Assembly: GCA_964393275.1 (NCBI GenBank) | Contig: CAYMTA010000019.1 | Location: forward strand, 1-55,555 | From: SLRI01 sp964393275 | Lineage (GTDB): Bacteria > Pseudomonadota > Alphaproteobacteria > Geminicoccales > Geminicoccaceae | Length of the DNA stretch: 55,555 nucleotides | Direction of reading: 5' to 3' | Shown here: positions 9,093 to 18,267 of the stretch, in pieces | Position numbering within the stretch: the first letter of the stretch is position 1 | Layout: every line of letters begins with the position of its first letter | The notes under the pieces: generated by a model | What the model was told of the DNA's origin: nothing | Database searches by the model: none | Seen by the model: only the letters and a program-made list of their open reading frames with translations | Program-made: the position numbers and the translations under genes

Positions 9093-9270
9093 CACCGCGC
9101 ATGGCGCCTCATTTTGTCGATGGTCCGGCGCCGCGCTTCGGCGAATGTCCAATTGGCCTCCCGCTGGGCCGAGCCTGGACAATCACCGTGCTCTCCAATG
9201 CATGGCGCTGCTGTGATCGCTTGGCGACGATGCCGTCAATACAGATCAACTCAATAAAATGGATGCATAG

Positions 9271-10941
9271 ATGTTGAAATACTTCGAGTCCATCTTGGAC
9301 GATCGAAACAGATCGATAGCCGCCGCTTTATTAGTTTTTGTCGTTTCATGTCTCTTTTATTCCATCAATTTGGGAAGAGCACCGCATCCGGATGAGATTT
9401 ATCATATTTTGGCGGCCAGAGGGCTGCTCGAATACGGCGAGCCGAGGATCGCGGATGGGTTGTATGAGCGGGTCGTCGGCTATACGTGGCTGGTCAGCCG
9501 AATGTTCGCGCTCTTCGGCGAAAGCCTGGCCGCGGCACGTCTTCCCTCGGTTGTCGCCCAGGCGGCGCTCAACACGCTCCTCTTCGTCTGGCTCCGCCGG
9601 GAAGCCGGATGGCGTACGGCGACGTTGGCAGCAGGGCTTTTCGGCGTTTCGCCGTTCGCCTTGGAGATCGCCCAGTTCACCCGTTTCTACGCTCTGCAGA
9701 GCCTCTTCTTCGTGGCCGGCTGCTTGGCCGTTTACGAGGTGACCGTTCGGCCGGCTCGTCCGGGACCGGCGGCGGCTGCCCGGGCGACCATCCGGTGCCT
9801 CGTGGCATTGGCGTGCCTCGCTGTCGCCCTCTATCTGCAACCGACGACGCTCCTCGGCGTTGCCGGGCTCGGCTTCTGGCTGGCCTCGGCTGTGGCGGTG
9901 CCGTGGCTGGCCGACGATGGAGTGCCGCGAAGACCGAAGATCCTGGCGAGCTTTCTCGTTCTCGTTGCCGCCGCCACCGTGCTCGCCATCCTGCTGGCGA
10001 CCGGCATTGTTGCCGAGCTATGGATTAAATTTCGCTGGGTTCCTGCATTCATGGAACCCCGCGTTAATGAATTTTGGTTCTATCATTTCTTTTATATTAT
10101 CTATTATCCAACCTTATGGCCGCTGGTCGGATTTCTCAGCTTTGCGGCATTGGCGTATCGCCCCAGGGTTGCCTGGTTCGCCATGAGCGTCTTTGCCGTC
10201 GGCTTTCTGCTGAACTCGGTCGCCGGTCCGAAAAGCCTGCGCTACATGGCCTATGCCCAGCCGTTCCTGTTCGTCCTTCTGGGGCTCGGTCTCGTCGCAA
10301 CTCTACCTTGGATCGCGAGCGCCGGCTCGTCCCTGAGGCGGCAGATCGAGACCCACCTCGCCGCCATCGGTCTTGCCGGTTGGCGCCTGCCGGAAGCCAT
10401 GATCTGGGGCTCTCTCGCTTTCCTGCTCCTGGCCAACGCCGCGTTCCTGCGGACCGTGGCCCTGCTCGCCGGCATCACCGTGCCGCCCGAGCAGCCGACC
10501 AGCCAATGGGAAGCGGCGCGATCGAGCGTCGAGGCCCTGCTGGAGGAGGTCGATGTCGTCGTCACGATGACCGAGCTCGAGACCCTCTATTTCTGGGGGC
10601 GCTACGATGTTCTCTTCAGCCCGTCGCGGCTGAGCGAGCTGGACGGGCAGGGAGAGTTTGCCCTCGACTACCGCACCGGCCGACCCGTGATCAGCACCCG
10701 TGAGGCGCTCGCCCGGCTCGTCGACTGCACCGCGAGCGGCCTCCTGGTGACCACGCCGTCCCGCTGGCGCACACCGCAGCTCATCGATGCCGAGACGGTG
10801 AATTTCATCGAGCAGGAGATGACGCGCGTCGACCTGTCGCCGGCGATGCAGCTCATCGTCTTCACCTGGGCGCATGCCCCCGCTCGCACCGCGGCCGAAT
10901 GCGCCACGGTCCGCGAGGCGCTCGCCCCGGGCAGCGGCTGA
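9271..10941 (+). CDS. GT39/ArnT-like polytopic glycosyltransferase
   Basis: Integral membrane glycosyltransferase of the PMT/ArnT (GT39, GT-C) superfamily, which uses polyprenyl-phosphate-linked sugars on the periplasmic side. In the 556-aa product the first span is followed by GRAPHPDEIYH, whose Asp-Glu pair in the first outer loop matches the catalytic acidic motif of GT-C enzymes. At least ten further hydrophobic segments follow up to about residue 400, and then a soluble C-terminal domain. No strong ribosome site is visible before ATG 9271. The 5' end and the stretch near 10030-10110 are AT-richer than the rest. Sugar donor and acceptor cannot be told from sequence. Confidence 0.8.
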   Translation: MLKYFESILDDRNRSIAAALLVFVVSCLFYSINLGRAPHPDEIYHILAARGLLEYGEPRIADGLYERVVGYTWLVSRMFALFGESLAAARLPSVVAQAALNTLLFVWLRREAGWRTATLAAGLFGVSPFALEIAQFTRFYALQSLFFVAGCLAVYEVTVRPARPGPAAAARATIRCLVALACLAVALYLQPTTLLGVAGLGFWLASAVAVPWLADDGVPRRPKILASFLVLVAAATVLAILLATGIVAELWIKFRWVPAFMEPRVNEFWFYHFFYIIYYPTLWPLVGFLSFAALAYRPRVAWFAMSVFAVGFLLNSVAGPKSLRYMAYAQPFLFVLLGLGLVATLPWIASAGSSLRRQIETHLAAIGLAGWRLPEAMIWGSLAFLLLANAAFLRTVALLAGITVPPEQPTSQWEAARSSVEALLEEVDVVVTMTELETLYFWGRYDVLFSPSRLSELDGQGEFALDYRTGRPVISTREALARLVDCTASGLLVTTPSRWRTPQLIDAETVNFIEQEMTRVDLSPAMQLIVFTWAHAPARTAAECATVREALAPGSG

Positions 10942-10944
10942 CCG

Positions 10945-11112
10945 GCCCGGCGAGAAGGGCGCAACCCGGTGACGGCAGCCGGGATCGCCCATCCGACCGC
11001 GCATCACCACATCCTCGACAGCCACCCCCGCCACCGGGAATGCCGCTCGCTCGCCGAAGCCGGATCGCCCGCCAACCTGTCAGCCAGGAACAATTCCAGT
11101 GCTCATTCATAA
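10945..11112 (+). pseudogene. Decayed 5' fragment duplicated from the downstream GT4 gene
   Basis: The block 10945-11065 aligns without gaps (constant offset 2087) to 13032-13152, which covers the ribosome-site region and first codons of the intact GT4 gene. The GTG at 10969 corresponds to the real GTG at 13056. Its reading frame gives IAHPTAHHHILDSHPRHREC where the intact gene has IAHLTSHHPILDNRIFHREC, then loses similarity and stops at 11112, overlapping the start of the asparagine-synthase-like gene by 14 bp. The substitutions show it is an old copy. It marks the left edge of an inserted segment. Confidence 0.85.
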
Positions 11113-12793
11113 GCTGTCCGATCTCTCGGAGTTGAGCGGCCAGGGCTATGAAACCCGTACATTTGGCGACCTGTCCATTTTTCTGACCGGCGGCGCCCGC
11201 GCCATGGACAGCAACTGGCAGCGCATCGATCCCCTACGGCAGGTTGCCGAGCGCTATGCCAACTCCGGTCCGCGCGGTTGCGCCGAAGGGCTCATTGGCA
11301 CGTACGTGCTGATAATACAAGATCATGACAACATTCATGTCATGTCTGATCATGCCGGATTGCGCTATGTATTCTATTCTGAAGATATCATTTCAACTAG
11401 TTTCTTATCATTGGCTTCTTACATGGGCATAAATCCTGCTCACGATCTCGACGATTTCGGGTGTCTTGAATTCATTAGATTTGGCTCAACAAGTCAAGGT
11501 CGAACTGTTTTTCGACATATTCGTCGCCTGTCAGGTAGTGAATCATTGCTATTAAATCGCCATACCGGGAAAGTCGTTGTTGTGCAACAAGACATCCCTC
11601 TGAATCAATGCTCCAATTACCCAACATCTGCCGATGCCCTTGAGCTTTATCTTCAGAATTATGCACGTTGCTTCGATGATGAGTCCATCTCGATTGACTT
11701 GACTGGAGGCATTGACAGTCGTTTGAATGCCGTCATCTTTTCATCCGTCGGATTATCATTCGAAACTGCCTTGTCCGGCACCAGCGATCTGAAAGAGATC
11801 TCTTTTGCCGAGCGAGTCGCGCAAGAGCTCGGCGTTCCCTTTGTCCTCTCGGATTACACACCGACCAAACTGGCCAACGATCTGGAGGTGTTGTTGTCGG
11901 TGACGGACGGGCAATGCGACGTGATCGCCTATGACCGGCTGGCCAAGCTCGCCCGAGACCGGGTGTCCCGCGGCATGCGCCTTTCCGTTTCGGGCACAGC
12001 GGGCGAGCTCTTGAAGGATTTTTGGTGGATCCAGGACCTCCCGTTCTGGTGGAGTCGCAAGGCCAATATCAGGCGCCTGTACCGCCTGCGGATGGAAACG
12101 ATCACGTTCCCCGATCATTGGATGGCTGAAAAATACAGAAACATCAATGTCACCTTTGTCGAAAAGAAAATCGATGAAATGTCTCTACTCACGCAGGAAA
12201 CAAACACAAAAACATACGACATGATTTATTATAGATATCGGGTTCCACCAATTTTCGGCGCATTCGTTTCGGCCAACGCACGTCTTGGATTGAGAACGAT
12301 TTGCCCATACCTGGACCCGAAGGTGGTCAAGTTCGGGCTTGAGGCGCCCCGGCTGCACCGACTGGCTGCAGGCATTCATCGCGGCATCATAACGAGGTTG
12401 CGCCCCGAGGTCGGCAGGATTCCCACCGCCGACGGGCGTCGCTCCAGGGGCGGCGTGCTGGAGTTGTTCTTGAGCCTTCCGAACATCACGATCGATCTGT
12501 CGAAACGGCTCATAAAAAAGATGGCCCAGAGAATTGTCGGAAAGACCTATTTTCAGGAGGCATCGCCAAGCGGCGACATGGCGTCGCTCAACAACCAGGT
12601 CAGGGAGCGGATGATTGTCGCCCTGGAAGAATTGCGGGAATTGGGATTCATAGCGAAGGCGGCTACACTGGATACGATCCCGTCAAGATTCTGGGGACGC
12701 CTGATAACCATGAGCCTCATCTTGCGCGGAACGAGAAGAGAGAACGACATTCATTCCGGGCACCCGAAGTCACATCGGACAGCCTCGAGGTAG
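11099..12793 (+). CDS. Asparagine-synthase-like ATP-dependent ligase lacking the glutaminase Cys
   Basis: A 564-aa member of the asparagine synthetase superfamily. The synthetase domain carries the PP-loop SIDLTGGIDSR near residue 198-208, the ATP-pyrophosphatase signature. The N-terminal region keeps the Ntn-like fold pattern (LIGTYVLIIQD, then SDHAGLRYVFYS) but has no Cys at position 2, so glutamine-dependent ammonia release is not expected. It may use free ammonia or another amine, as in beta-lactam-synthetase-like relatives. In polysaccharide loci such proteins can amidate uronic acids. GTG 11099 is supported by AGGAA upstream. Codon use in 11300-12250 is clearly AT-richer than in neighbours. 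The gene lies between a decayed GT4 5' fragment and the intact GT4 gene, so it looks like a transferred insertion. Confidence 0.75.
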   Translation: MLIHKLSDLSELSGQGYETRTFGDLSIFLTGGARAMDSNWQRIDPLRQVAERYANSGPRGCAEGLIGTYVLIIQDHDNIHVMSDHAGLRYVFYSEDIISTSFLSLASYMGINPAHDLDDFGCLEFIRFGSTSQGRTVFRHIRRLSGSESLLLNRHTGKVVVVQQDIPLNQCSNYPTSADALELYLQNYARCFDDESISIDLTGGIDSRLNAVIFSSVGLSFETALSGTSDLKEISFAERVAQELGVPFVLSDYTPTKLANDLEVLLSVTDGQCDVIAYDRLAKLARDRVSRGMRLSVSGTAGELLKDFWWIQDLPFWWSRKANIRRLYRLRMETITFPDHWMAEKYRNINVTFVEKKIDEMSLLTQETNTKTYDMIYYRYRVPPIFGAFVSANARLGLRTICPYLDPKVVKFGLEAPRLHRLAAGIHRGIITRLRPEVGRIPTADGRRSRGGVLELFLSLPNITIDLSKRLIKKMAQRIVGKTYFQEASPSGDMASLNNQVRERMIVALEELRELGFIAKAATLDTIPSRFWGRLITMSLILRGTRRENDIHSGHPKSHRTASR

Positions 12794-13055
12794 CCTCGTC
12801 ACATCGAGGCTGGCATCGATCCGACATGTCCTCCCGGCCTCCCTGGCGGCGCGGCGGCATCTCCCGGGCGGCCGGCGCGTTCTCGACCCGCGGCGTGGGG
12901 CGACGCGGCTGGCCTTGCCACTCCGGCCCGGGCTGCCTAGGCTTTTCCCATGCTGGCCCTCGATGCTGCCCTACGGCGATGAAGCCACCCGACCACCAAG
13001 AGGCGGGCCGCGCCGCGCCAACCGCTCGTGGCCCCGGCGAGAAGGACGCAACCCG

Positions 13056-14207
13056 GTGACGGCCGTCAAGATCGCCCATCTGACCTCGCACCACCCCATC
13101 CTCGACAACCGCATCTTCCATCGGGAATGCCGCTCGCTCGTCGAGGCCGGCTTCGCGGTCGTCCTCGTGGCCCAGCACGACCGCGACGAGCGGCGTGACG
13201 GGATCGATATCCTGGCGGTGCCGCGCTACCGCAACCGCCTCGAGCGCGTGACGCTGACCGCCGCCCGCGTCGCCTGGCGAGCGCTCCGCAGCCGCGCCGC
13301 CATCTACCATTTCCACGATCCGGAGCTGATCCCCTGGGGTCTGCTGCTCAGGCTGCTGGGCAAGCGGGTGATCTACGACGTCCACGAGGACTTCAGCCAG
13401 GCCGCCGGCGTTCGGTCCTGGCTGCCGGCCTGGCTGCGCTCACCTTTGGCCGCCACCATTCGGCTGGTCGACCGGCTGGCCGAGCGCGCCTTCGTCATCG
13501 TCATCGCCGAACGCTACTATGCGCGCACCTTCCCCAACGCGGTCGAGGTTCTCAATTATGCCAATCTCGAGGACTATGGCAGAATCATCGGCATCGAGCG
13601 GGCGCCGCGACGGCAGGACCGGATCCGGCTGCTCTACACCGGCAGCGTCACCAACAGCCGCGGCGCCGCCCATCACATACGGCTCTTGGACCATCTGCCC
13701 GAGACCGCCGAGCTGCATCTGGTCGGCCAGTGCAACGGTGCCGAGCTCGCCGAGCTCGAGGACCGTGCCGCCCGTGACCCGCGCCTCGTGCTCGCCGTCA
13801 GCCGGAGCTGGGTGCCCTACGCCCGCATCGTCGACACCTATGCCGGGGAATGGACCGCCGGTCTCGCGATCTTCCCCGACACACCCCATTACCGCGAGAA
13901 GGAGCTGACCAAGTTCTTCGAGTACATGGCCGCCGGCCTGCCGATCATCTGCTCGGATTTCCCGACCTGGCGGGCGATCGTCGCCGATTACGAGATCGGC
14001 GTTTGCGTCGATCCCGAGGACCCGGCAGCCACGGCGGCGGCCATCCGCTGGCTGGCCGAGCGGCCCGAGGAGGCCGCCGCCATGGGCGACCGTGGCCGGC
14101 GGCTGGTCGTCGAGCGATTCAACTGGAGTTCCCAGGCACGGAATCTGGTGGCACTCTATCGACGCCTGCTCGAGCCGGAGCCGTCGCGAGCGATCGCTCG
14201 GCTTTGA
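13056..14207 (+). CDS. GT4-family glycosyltransferase
   Basis: GT-B fold glycosyltransferase of 383 aa. The N-terminal domain opens with VKIAHLTSHHPILDNRIFH and includes YHFHDPELIPWGL and VIYDVHED. The C-terminal donor-binding domain has RLLYTGSV, an E-L-T-K-F-F-E-Y-M-A-A-G-L-P segment (the nucleotide-sugar contact motif, about residues 285-298) and the final V-E-R-F-N-W helix. The GTG start at 13056 is within the segment also duplicated at 10969, which argues that this is the true translation start. The gene converges on the next minus-strand glycosyltransferase and their ends overlap by 89 bp. Sugar specificity unknown. Confidence 0.85.
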   Translation: MTAVKIAHLTSHHPILDNRIFHRECRSLVEAGFAVVLVAQHDRDERRDGIDILAVPRYRNRLERVTLTAARVAWRALRSRAAIYHFHDPELIPWGLLLRLLGKRVIYDVHEDFSQAAGVRSWLPAWLRSPLAATIRLVDRLAERAFVIVIAERYYARTFPNAVEVLNYANLEDYGRIIGIERAPRRQDRIRLLYTGSVTNSRGAAHHIRLLDHLPETAELHLVGQCNGAELAELEDRAARDPRLVLAVSRSWVPYARIVDTYAGEWTAGLAIFPDTPHYREKELTKFFEYMAAGLPIICSDFPTWRAIVADYEIGVCVDPEDPAATAAAIRWLAERPEEAAAMGDRGRRLVVERFNWSSQARNLVALYRRLLEPEPSRAIARL

Positions 14208-15510
14208 AGAAGCTTTCCTCGAGCGCCAGGAAAGGCCCTTCCCAGGTCCACCTGTCCTCGACGAAGCGCCGGCCCGAGGCCCCAAGCGCCTGGCGCCTCT
14301 GCGGTTCGTCCAGGAGCGCCAGAACCGTGCGGGCAAAGCTCTCGGCCGTGTCGGCAATGACCAGATCCCGATTGGGACGGGCCTGGATGCCTTCATTGGC
14401 CGCGGTCGTGGCGACCACCGCCTTCTGCATGGCGAGCGCCTCGAGCAGCTTGTTCTGCAGCCCCGCCGCCGCCCGGATCGGCACGACGCATACCGTCGCC
14501 CGGGCGAGCCAGTGCGCCGGCTCCTCGACCGTGCCCGTGACCGTGACCCCGTGCCGCCCGTCATGCGCCACCAGCGCCGGCGCCGGATCGCGGCCGACGA
14601 GGCAGAACCGGGCGGCCGGTCGGGCTTCGCGGATCCTGGGCCAGATCTGCGTCAGGAACCACAAGGCCGCCTCGACATTGGGCGCGTAGCGCATGACCCC
14701 CGACATGACGACCAGGTCGGCTTCCTCGGTCTCGGCACATGGCGCGAACCGCTCGGTGTCGACGCCGTGCGGGCCGAACACCACATTGTCGATCGCGGGC
14801 TGCCCGTGCTGCCGGCAGCAGTCCTCGATGGTCTCGAGGTCCTTCCTGCCGATCAGCACGGTCCGATCGGCGATCTGCCAGATGCGGGCTTCGTAGGCGG
14901 CCATGCGGCGGCTCTCGAGGCGATAGAACCATCGCTCCCAAAGGCTCGCGGCGCTCGCCGCCAGCCGTTGCGTGTTCAGGGTCTGCGAGAGCTGCAGCGC
15001 CAGGAAGCGGGTCGGCACCAGCCCCGCGACCCGCCGCAACGCCTCGGCGCTCCTGATGTAGTAGGCATAGACCAGATCGTAGCTGTCCTCGGTGGCCGCC
15101 CGGCAGGCCGCCTCGAGCTGATCCGGCACGTAGAGATAGCCGATCTGAAAGGGCCAGCCGCGCAGGAAGCCGAGAATGCCGTGCCAGAACGCGGCGAAGC
15201 GGCCCTGCTCGACGAACCGCGCCTTCCGGCAACGCGCCTCGAGCCAGGCCCGGTGCTCGGGCCGGAGCTGCTGCCCCTCGCCGATGACCGAGAGAAAATC
15301 CACCGTATGGCCGCGCGCCGCCAGGAACTCCAGGAGATGGGCGACCGTCAGCTCGTCGCCACGGGTCATCGGCAGCGGCGGGCGGCTGTAGAGAAAGAGT
15401 ATCCGCAGCCGCCTCGCCGCCGGCTCCAGACGCATCGGATGAGGCACCCGGTGGTAGCCCTCGAACGTCCAGGGTGTCCCGGTGGCGACCGGCGCCGCCG
15501 GCTCAGCCAT
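14119..15510 (-). CDS. GT4-type glycosyltransferase (TIGR03087-like)
   Basis: A 463-aa GT-B glycosyltransferase. It shows RILFLYSRPPLPMTRGDELT at about residue 35, then VYAYYIRSAEAL, FGPHGVDTERFAP, and a C-terminal donor domain with LQNKLLEALAMQKAVVAT followed by N-E-G-I. This pattern is close to the TIGR03087 group often found beside exosortase/EPS genes; no exosortase is in the window. Its start overlaps the stop of the AlgD-like gene by 8 bp, so the two form an operon on the minus strand. Its 3' end overlaps the convergent GT4 gene by 89 bp, and the last 40 residues look unconserved, so the overlap may be tolerated tail sequence. Confidence 0.8.
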   Translation of the reverse strand: MAEPAAPVATGTPWTFEGYHRVPHPMRLEPAARRLRILFLYSRPPLPMTRGDELTVAHLLEFLAARGHTVDFLSVIGEGQQLRPEHRAWLEARCRKARFVEQGRFAAFWHGILGFLRGWPFQIGYLYVPDQLEAACRAATEDSYDLVYAYYIRSAEALRRVAGLVPTRFLALQLSQTLNTQRLAASAASLWERWFYRLESRRMAAYEARIWQIADRTVLIGRKDLETIEDCCRQHGQPAIDNVVFGPHGVDTERFAPCAETEEADLVVMSGVMRYAPNVEAALWFLTQIWPRIREARPAARFCLVGRDPAPALVAHDGRHGVTVTGTVEEPAHWLARATVCVVPIRAAAGLQNKLLEALAMQKAVVATTAANEGIQARPNRDLVIADTAESFARTVLALLDEPQRRQALGASGRRFVEDRWTWEGPFLALEESFFKAERSLATAPARAGVDRVPPDSVPGNSS

Positions 15511-16789
15511 CGCCCCCCCGAAGACGCGTGATATCCAGCCGCGGCAGCAACGCGGGCAGGCTCGCCAGATGGGCGGGCATCGGCTTGCCGATGACGACCA
15601 GCCCGACCCCCGTCGCCGCCGTGGCCAGGTCGCGCGTCAGGTAGGCGCGCAGGATCTCGTGATGCTCGGCCGCGAGCGCGAAGTTGACGCCGACCAGCCG
15701 CTCCGGGTCGAGGTCGGGATCGAAGACCCGCAGATCGTAGCCGGCATCGAGCAAGGCCTCGGCGAGCTCCAAGAGCGGGCTGTTCCTGAGATCGTCCGTG
15801 CCGCTCTTGAAGGACAGCCCCATGAGCAGCACCGGCCCGGGCGGCGCCAGCCGACCGCGCACCCGCTGGGCGAGCCAGGCCGCATGCACCGCGTTGCTCT
15901 CCCGCACGCCCCCCAGAACCGGCGCCTGCACCCCGGCCTCGCGGGCCAGGGCGAGCATGGCGCCCAGGTCCTTCGGCAGGCAGGAGCCACCGAACGGGCC
16001 GCCCGGCCGAAGATAGGCCGGCGAGACGTTGAGCTTGGTGTCGGCGAGGAACATGTCGGCCACGAGCTGCGGATCGACATCCCTGGCGATGGCGATCCGG
16101 CCGATCTCGTTGGCGAACGCCACCTTGAGCGCGTGAAAGCAGTTGTCGACGAACTTGACCATCTCGGCCGCGGCGAAGCCGACCTCGAAGAAGGGCGCAT
16201 CGAGCCCGTCATAGATGCCCAGGAGGCGACGGCTGACCCCCGGCTCGCGCTCGCCCACGACGATCTTGGGCGGGTTGTAGTAGTCCCTGACCGCCGTCGA
16301 TTCCCGCAGGAACTCCGGATTGAACGCCACCTCGTAGAGCCGCCCCGGCGACTCGCCGGCGGCCGCCGCCAGGGTCGGCAGCACCAGGCGCTCCATCGTG
16401 CCCGGCGCCATGGTGCTGCGGAAGACGAGCAGGAGCGGTGCCTGGGCCCGGCGCTTCTCGAGCTGGCGGCCGAGCTGGCGGGTCACCTCCAGGAGATGCA
16501 CCAGCTCGAGCTTGCCATCGGCCCTGGACGGCGTGCCGACACAGACCAGCACGAGATCGAGGCGATCGAGCCAGGGCTCGAGGCTCGATCCGCTGAACAG
16601 CCGGCCGGCGGCCCGGCCATTCTCCAGCAGCTCCTCGACCTCGGGCTCGATCACCGGCGATCGTCCGGCGGCGATCGCCTCGGCCTTTGCCGGATTGATG
16701 TCGATGCCGTAGACATGATGGCCGTCGTTCAGCAGGCAGGCGGCCGTCGTCGTGCCGACATAGCCGAGCCCCATGATAGCGATGTGCAA
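15503..16789 (-). CDS. algD: GDP-mannose 6-dehydrogenase-like nucleotide-sugar dehydrogenase
   Basis: NAD-dependent oxidation of a nucleotide sugar to the uronic acid; best match in memory is AlgD (GDP-mannose to GDP-mannuronate). Evidence: Rossmann start HIAIMGLGYVGTTTAACL, NPEFLRESTAVRDY, then DTKLNVSPAYLRPGGPFGGS followed directly by CLPKD. The catalytic Cys falls at residue 270, against 268 in Pseudomonas AlgD. The UDP-glucose and UDP-ManNAc dehydrogenase forms of this motif differ (SCFPKD, HCIPVD). I start at TTG 16789 (GGAG ten bases upstream; 428 aa, close to the 436 of AlgD); an ATG at 16825 is the alternative. It is cotranscribed with the following glycosyltransferase. The activated uronic acid presumably feeds the polysaccharide; no alginate polymerase genes are present. 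Confidence 0.75.
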   Translation of the reverse strand: MHIAIMGLGYVGTTTAACLLNDGHHVYGIDINPAKAEAIAAGRSPVIEPEVEELLENGRAAGRLFSGSSLEPWLDRLDLVLVCVGTPSRADGKLELVHLLEVTRQLGRQLEKRRAQAPLLLVFRSTMAPGTMERLVLPTLAAAAGESPGRLYEVAFNPEFLRESTAVRDYYNPPKIVVGEREPGVSRRLLGIYDGLDAPFFEVGFAAAEMVKFVDNCFHALKVAFANEIGRIAIARDVDPQLVADMFLADTKLNVSPAYLRPGGPFGGSCLPKDLGAMLALAREAGVQAPVLGGVRESNAVHAAWLAQRVRGRLAPPGPVLLMGLSFKSGTDDLRNSPLLELAEALLDAGYDLRVFDPDLDPERLVGVNFALAAEHHEILRAYLTRDLATAATGVGLVVIGKPMPAHLASLPALLPRLDITRLRGGDG

Positions 16790-16971
16790 GACGGTCGATC
16801 TCCAGGGGCGTGGGTCGGCGGACATGGGTCGGCGGCCGGTCGCCGGTGGGTGCGCAGAGGATCTAGCAAGTTTCACCCGCCGATCAAGCAAGAGGTCGGC
16901 AGGCGCCTTGCCGGCTCGTTGCAGCGAATGATATCAGCATCGTCGATGCCGGTTTCTGCCCGAGGTGTTAT

Positions 16972-18267
16972 TTGGCCATCACCACACGATCACCCGCGCC
17001 ACGCCCGGCGATCTTCCGCTTCGGCTGGCTGTCTTGGGCAATCCACCATCTGCTCTCGCTCGAGACGGTGCTCGTGCTCTTCCTCTATGGCCGGCATCTC
17101 AAGGGCATCTTGCCGGCGACACCGGTTCCGGAGACACTTTTCTACGGTGCGTTGAGCGTCGCCATCGGCAGCTGGCTGATCCTGCGCGACGGGATCTACA
17201 AGCGCGGCCTGCCCATCGTTGTCGCTGGCCTGCTCTTCACGGCCTGGGTGGTCATCTCCTATGGCTGGTCACCATCGACACTGGTCGCCCGTGAGAGCAT
17301 CGTCTTCATTCTCGTCATCAATCTCTGGGCCTTGCTCATCGGCGCCTGCGTCGTCGCCCGCTCACGCGAGCGGATCATGCGCTTCTTGCTGCTGCTCGTT
17401 TTTCTGGCCTCGATAGTCAGCCTGGATGGCATCTACATCAATTTTGTCTATGGCGATTTCCGGTTTTACCGTTATGGCGAAGAAGGTTGGCATCAGAGAA
17501 CCTATCTGGCCTGGGCGAACATCGTCGCCACGGGGATGGCAATCGCCCTTGCGATCGCCGCCCATGTCCGCTTCGGCAGCTTCAGGCAGCTGCTCGCCAT
17601 CGGCATCCTGGGTGCCGGCTTCTTCTTCGTGCTGATCAGCGGCGCCCGCGGCGCCACCCTGGCCATCATCGTTGCGGGTTTCCTCGCTCTGGCGGTCGAC
17701 ATGCCACGCATCCGCGATGGCCGCATCGAGATCGCCAAGACCCAGCTCTTCTTGGCTGCGCTCGTCATCGTTCTCCTGGGCTATGTCGCCTACCTCTTGG
17801 CCACCGGACAGTCGACGCACACCCTCGATCGTCTGCTGAGCCTGTTCGCCGAAGCCGATGATCCGCTGCTGCGTGACGGTCCCAACCGCTTCGACACCCT
17901 CGCCGGCGCGTATCGGGCGTGGCTGGATGCGCCATGGCTCGGCCAAGGGCTGGCCGGCTCGTTCGATTTCGTTTGTGGCCGTGAAATCAATCCCTGCTAT
18001 CCCCACAATGCGATTCTGCAGGTGATGGCCGACCTGGGGCTGGTCGGCCTGTTGCTGTTCCTGGCTTTCCTTTTCACCGGCATCCGCCACCTCGGTCTCG
18101 CCAGGCTGCGCCGGGATCCACTGCAGTTCACCCTGGCAATGGCCTTCGTTACCGTGATTTTCCATCTCATGGTGGCGTCGGATACGATAACCTACTATCC
18201 CCTGTTCTTCTTTCTCGGGCTTCTCGCCATGCCCCCGCCATCGCCCGAGACCGATGACGACGATTAG
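16972..18267 (+). CDS. O-antigen ligase/polymerase-like membrane protein
   Basis: Polytopic inner-membrane protein of the Wzy_C (O-antigen ligase/polymerase) superfamily, 431 aa with about 11 hydrophobic segments. The large periplasmic loop (about residues 285-345) contains the usual pattern: an Arg-rich entry (GPNRFDTLAGAYRAW), WLGQGL, and NPCYPHNAILQ with the conserved His preceding the next helix. The TTG start at 16972 has GAGG about six bases upstream. As the only such gene here, together with a flippase, priming transferase and Wzc-like protein, it is the best candidate for the polymerase of a Wzx/Wzy system, but a ligase role cannot be excluded. It is divergent from the AlgD-like operon. 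Confidence 0.8.
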   Translation: MAITTRSPAPRPAIFRFGWLSWAIHHLLSLETVLVLFLYGRHLKGILPATPVPETLFYGALSVAIGSWLILRDGIYKRGLPIVVAGLLFTAWVVISYGWSPSTLVARESIVFILVINLWALLIGACVVARSRERIMRFLLLLVFLASIVSLDGIYINFVYGDFRFYRYGEEGWHQRTYLAWANIVATGMAIALAIAAHVRFGSFRQLLAIGILGAGFFFVLISGARGATLAIIVAGFLALAVDMPRIRDGRIEIAKTQLFLAALVIVLLGYVAYLLATGQSTHTLDRLLSLFAEADDPLLRDGPNRFDTLAGAYRAWLDAPWLGQGLAGSFDFVCGREINPCYPHNAILQVMADLGLVGLLLFLAFLFTGIRHLGLARLRRDPLQFTLAMAFVTVIFHLMVASDTITYYPLFFFLGLLAMPPPSPETDDDD

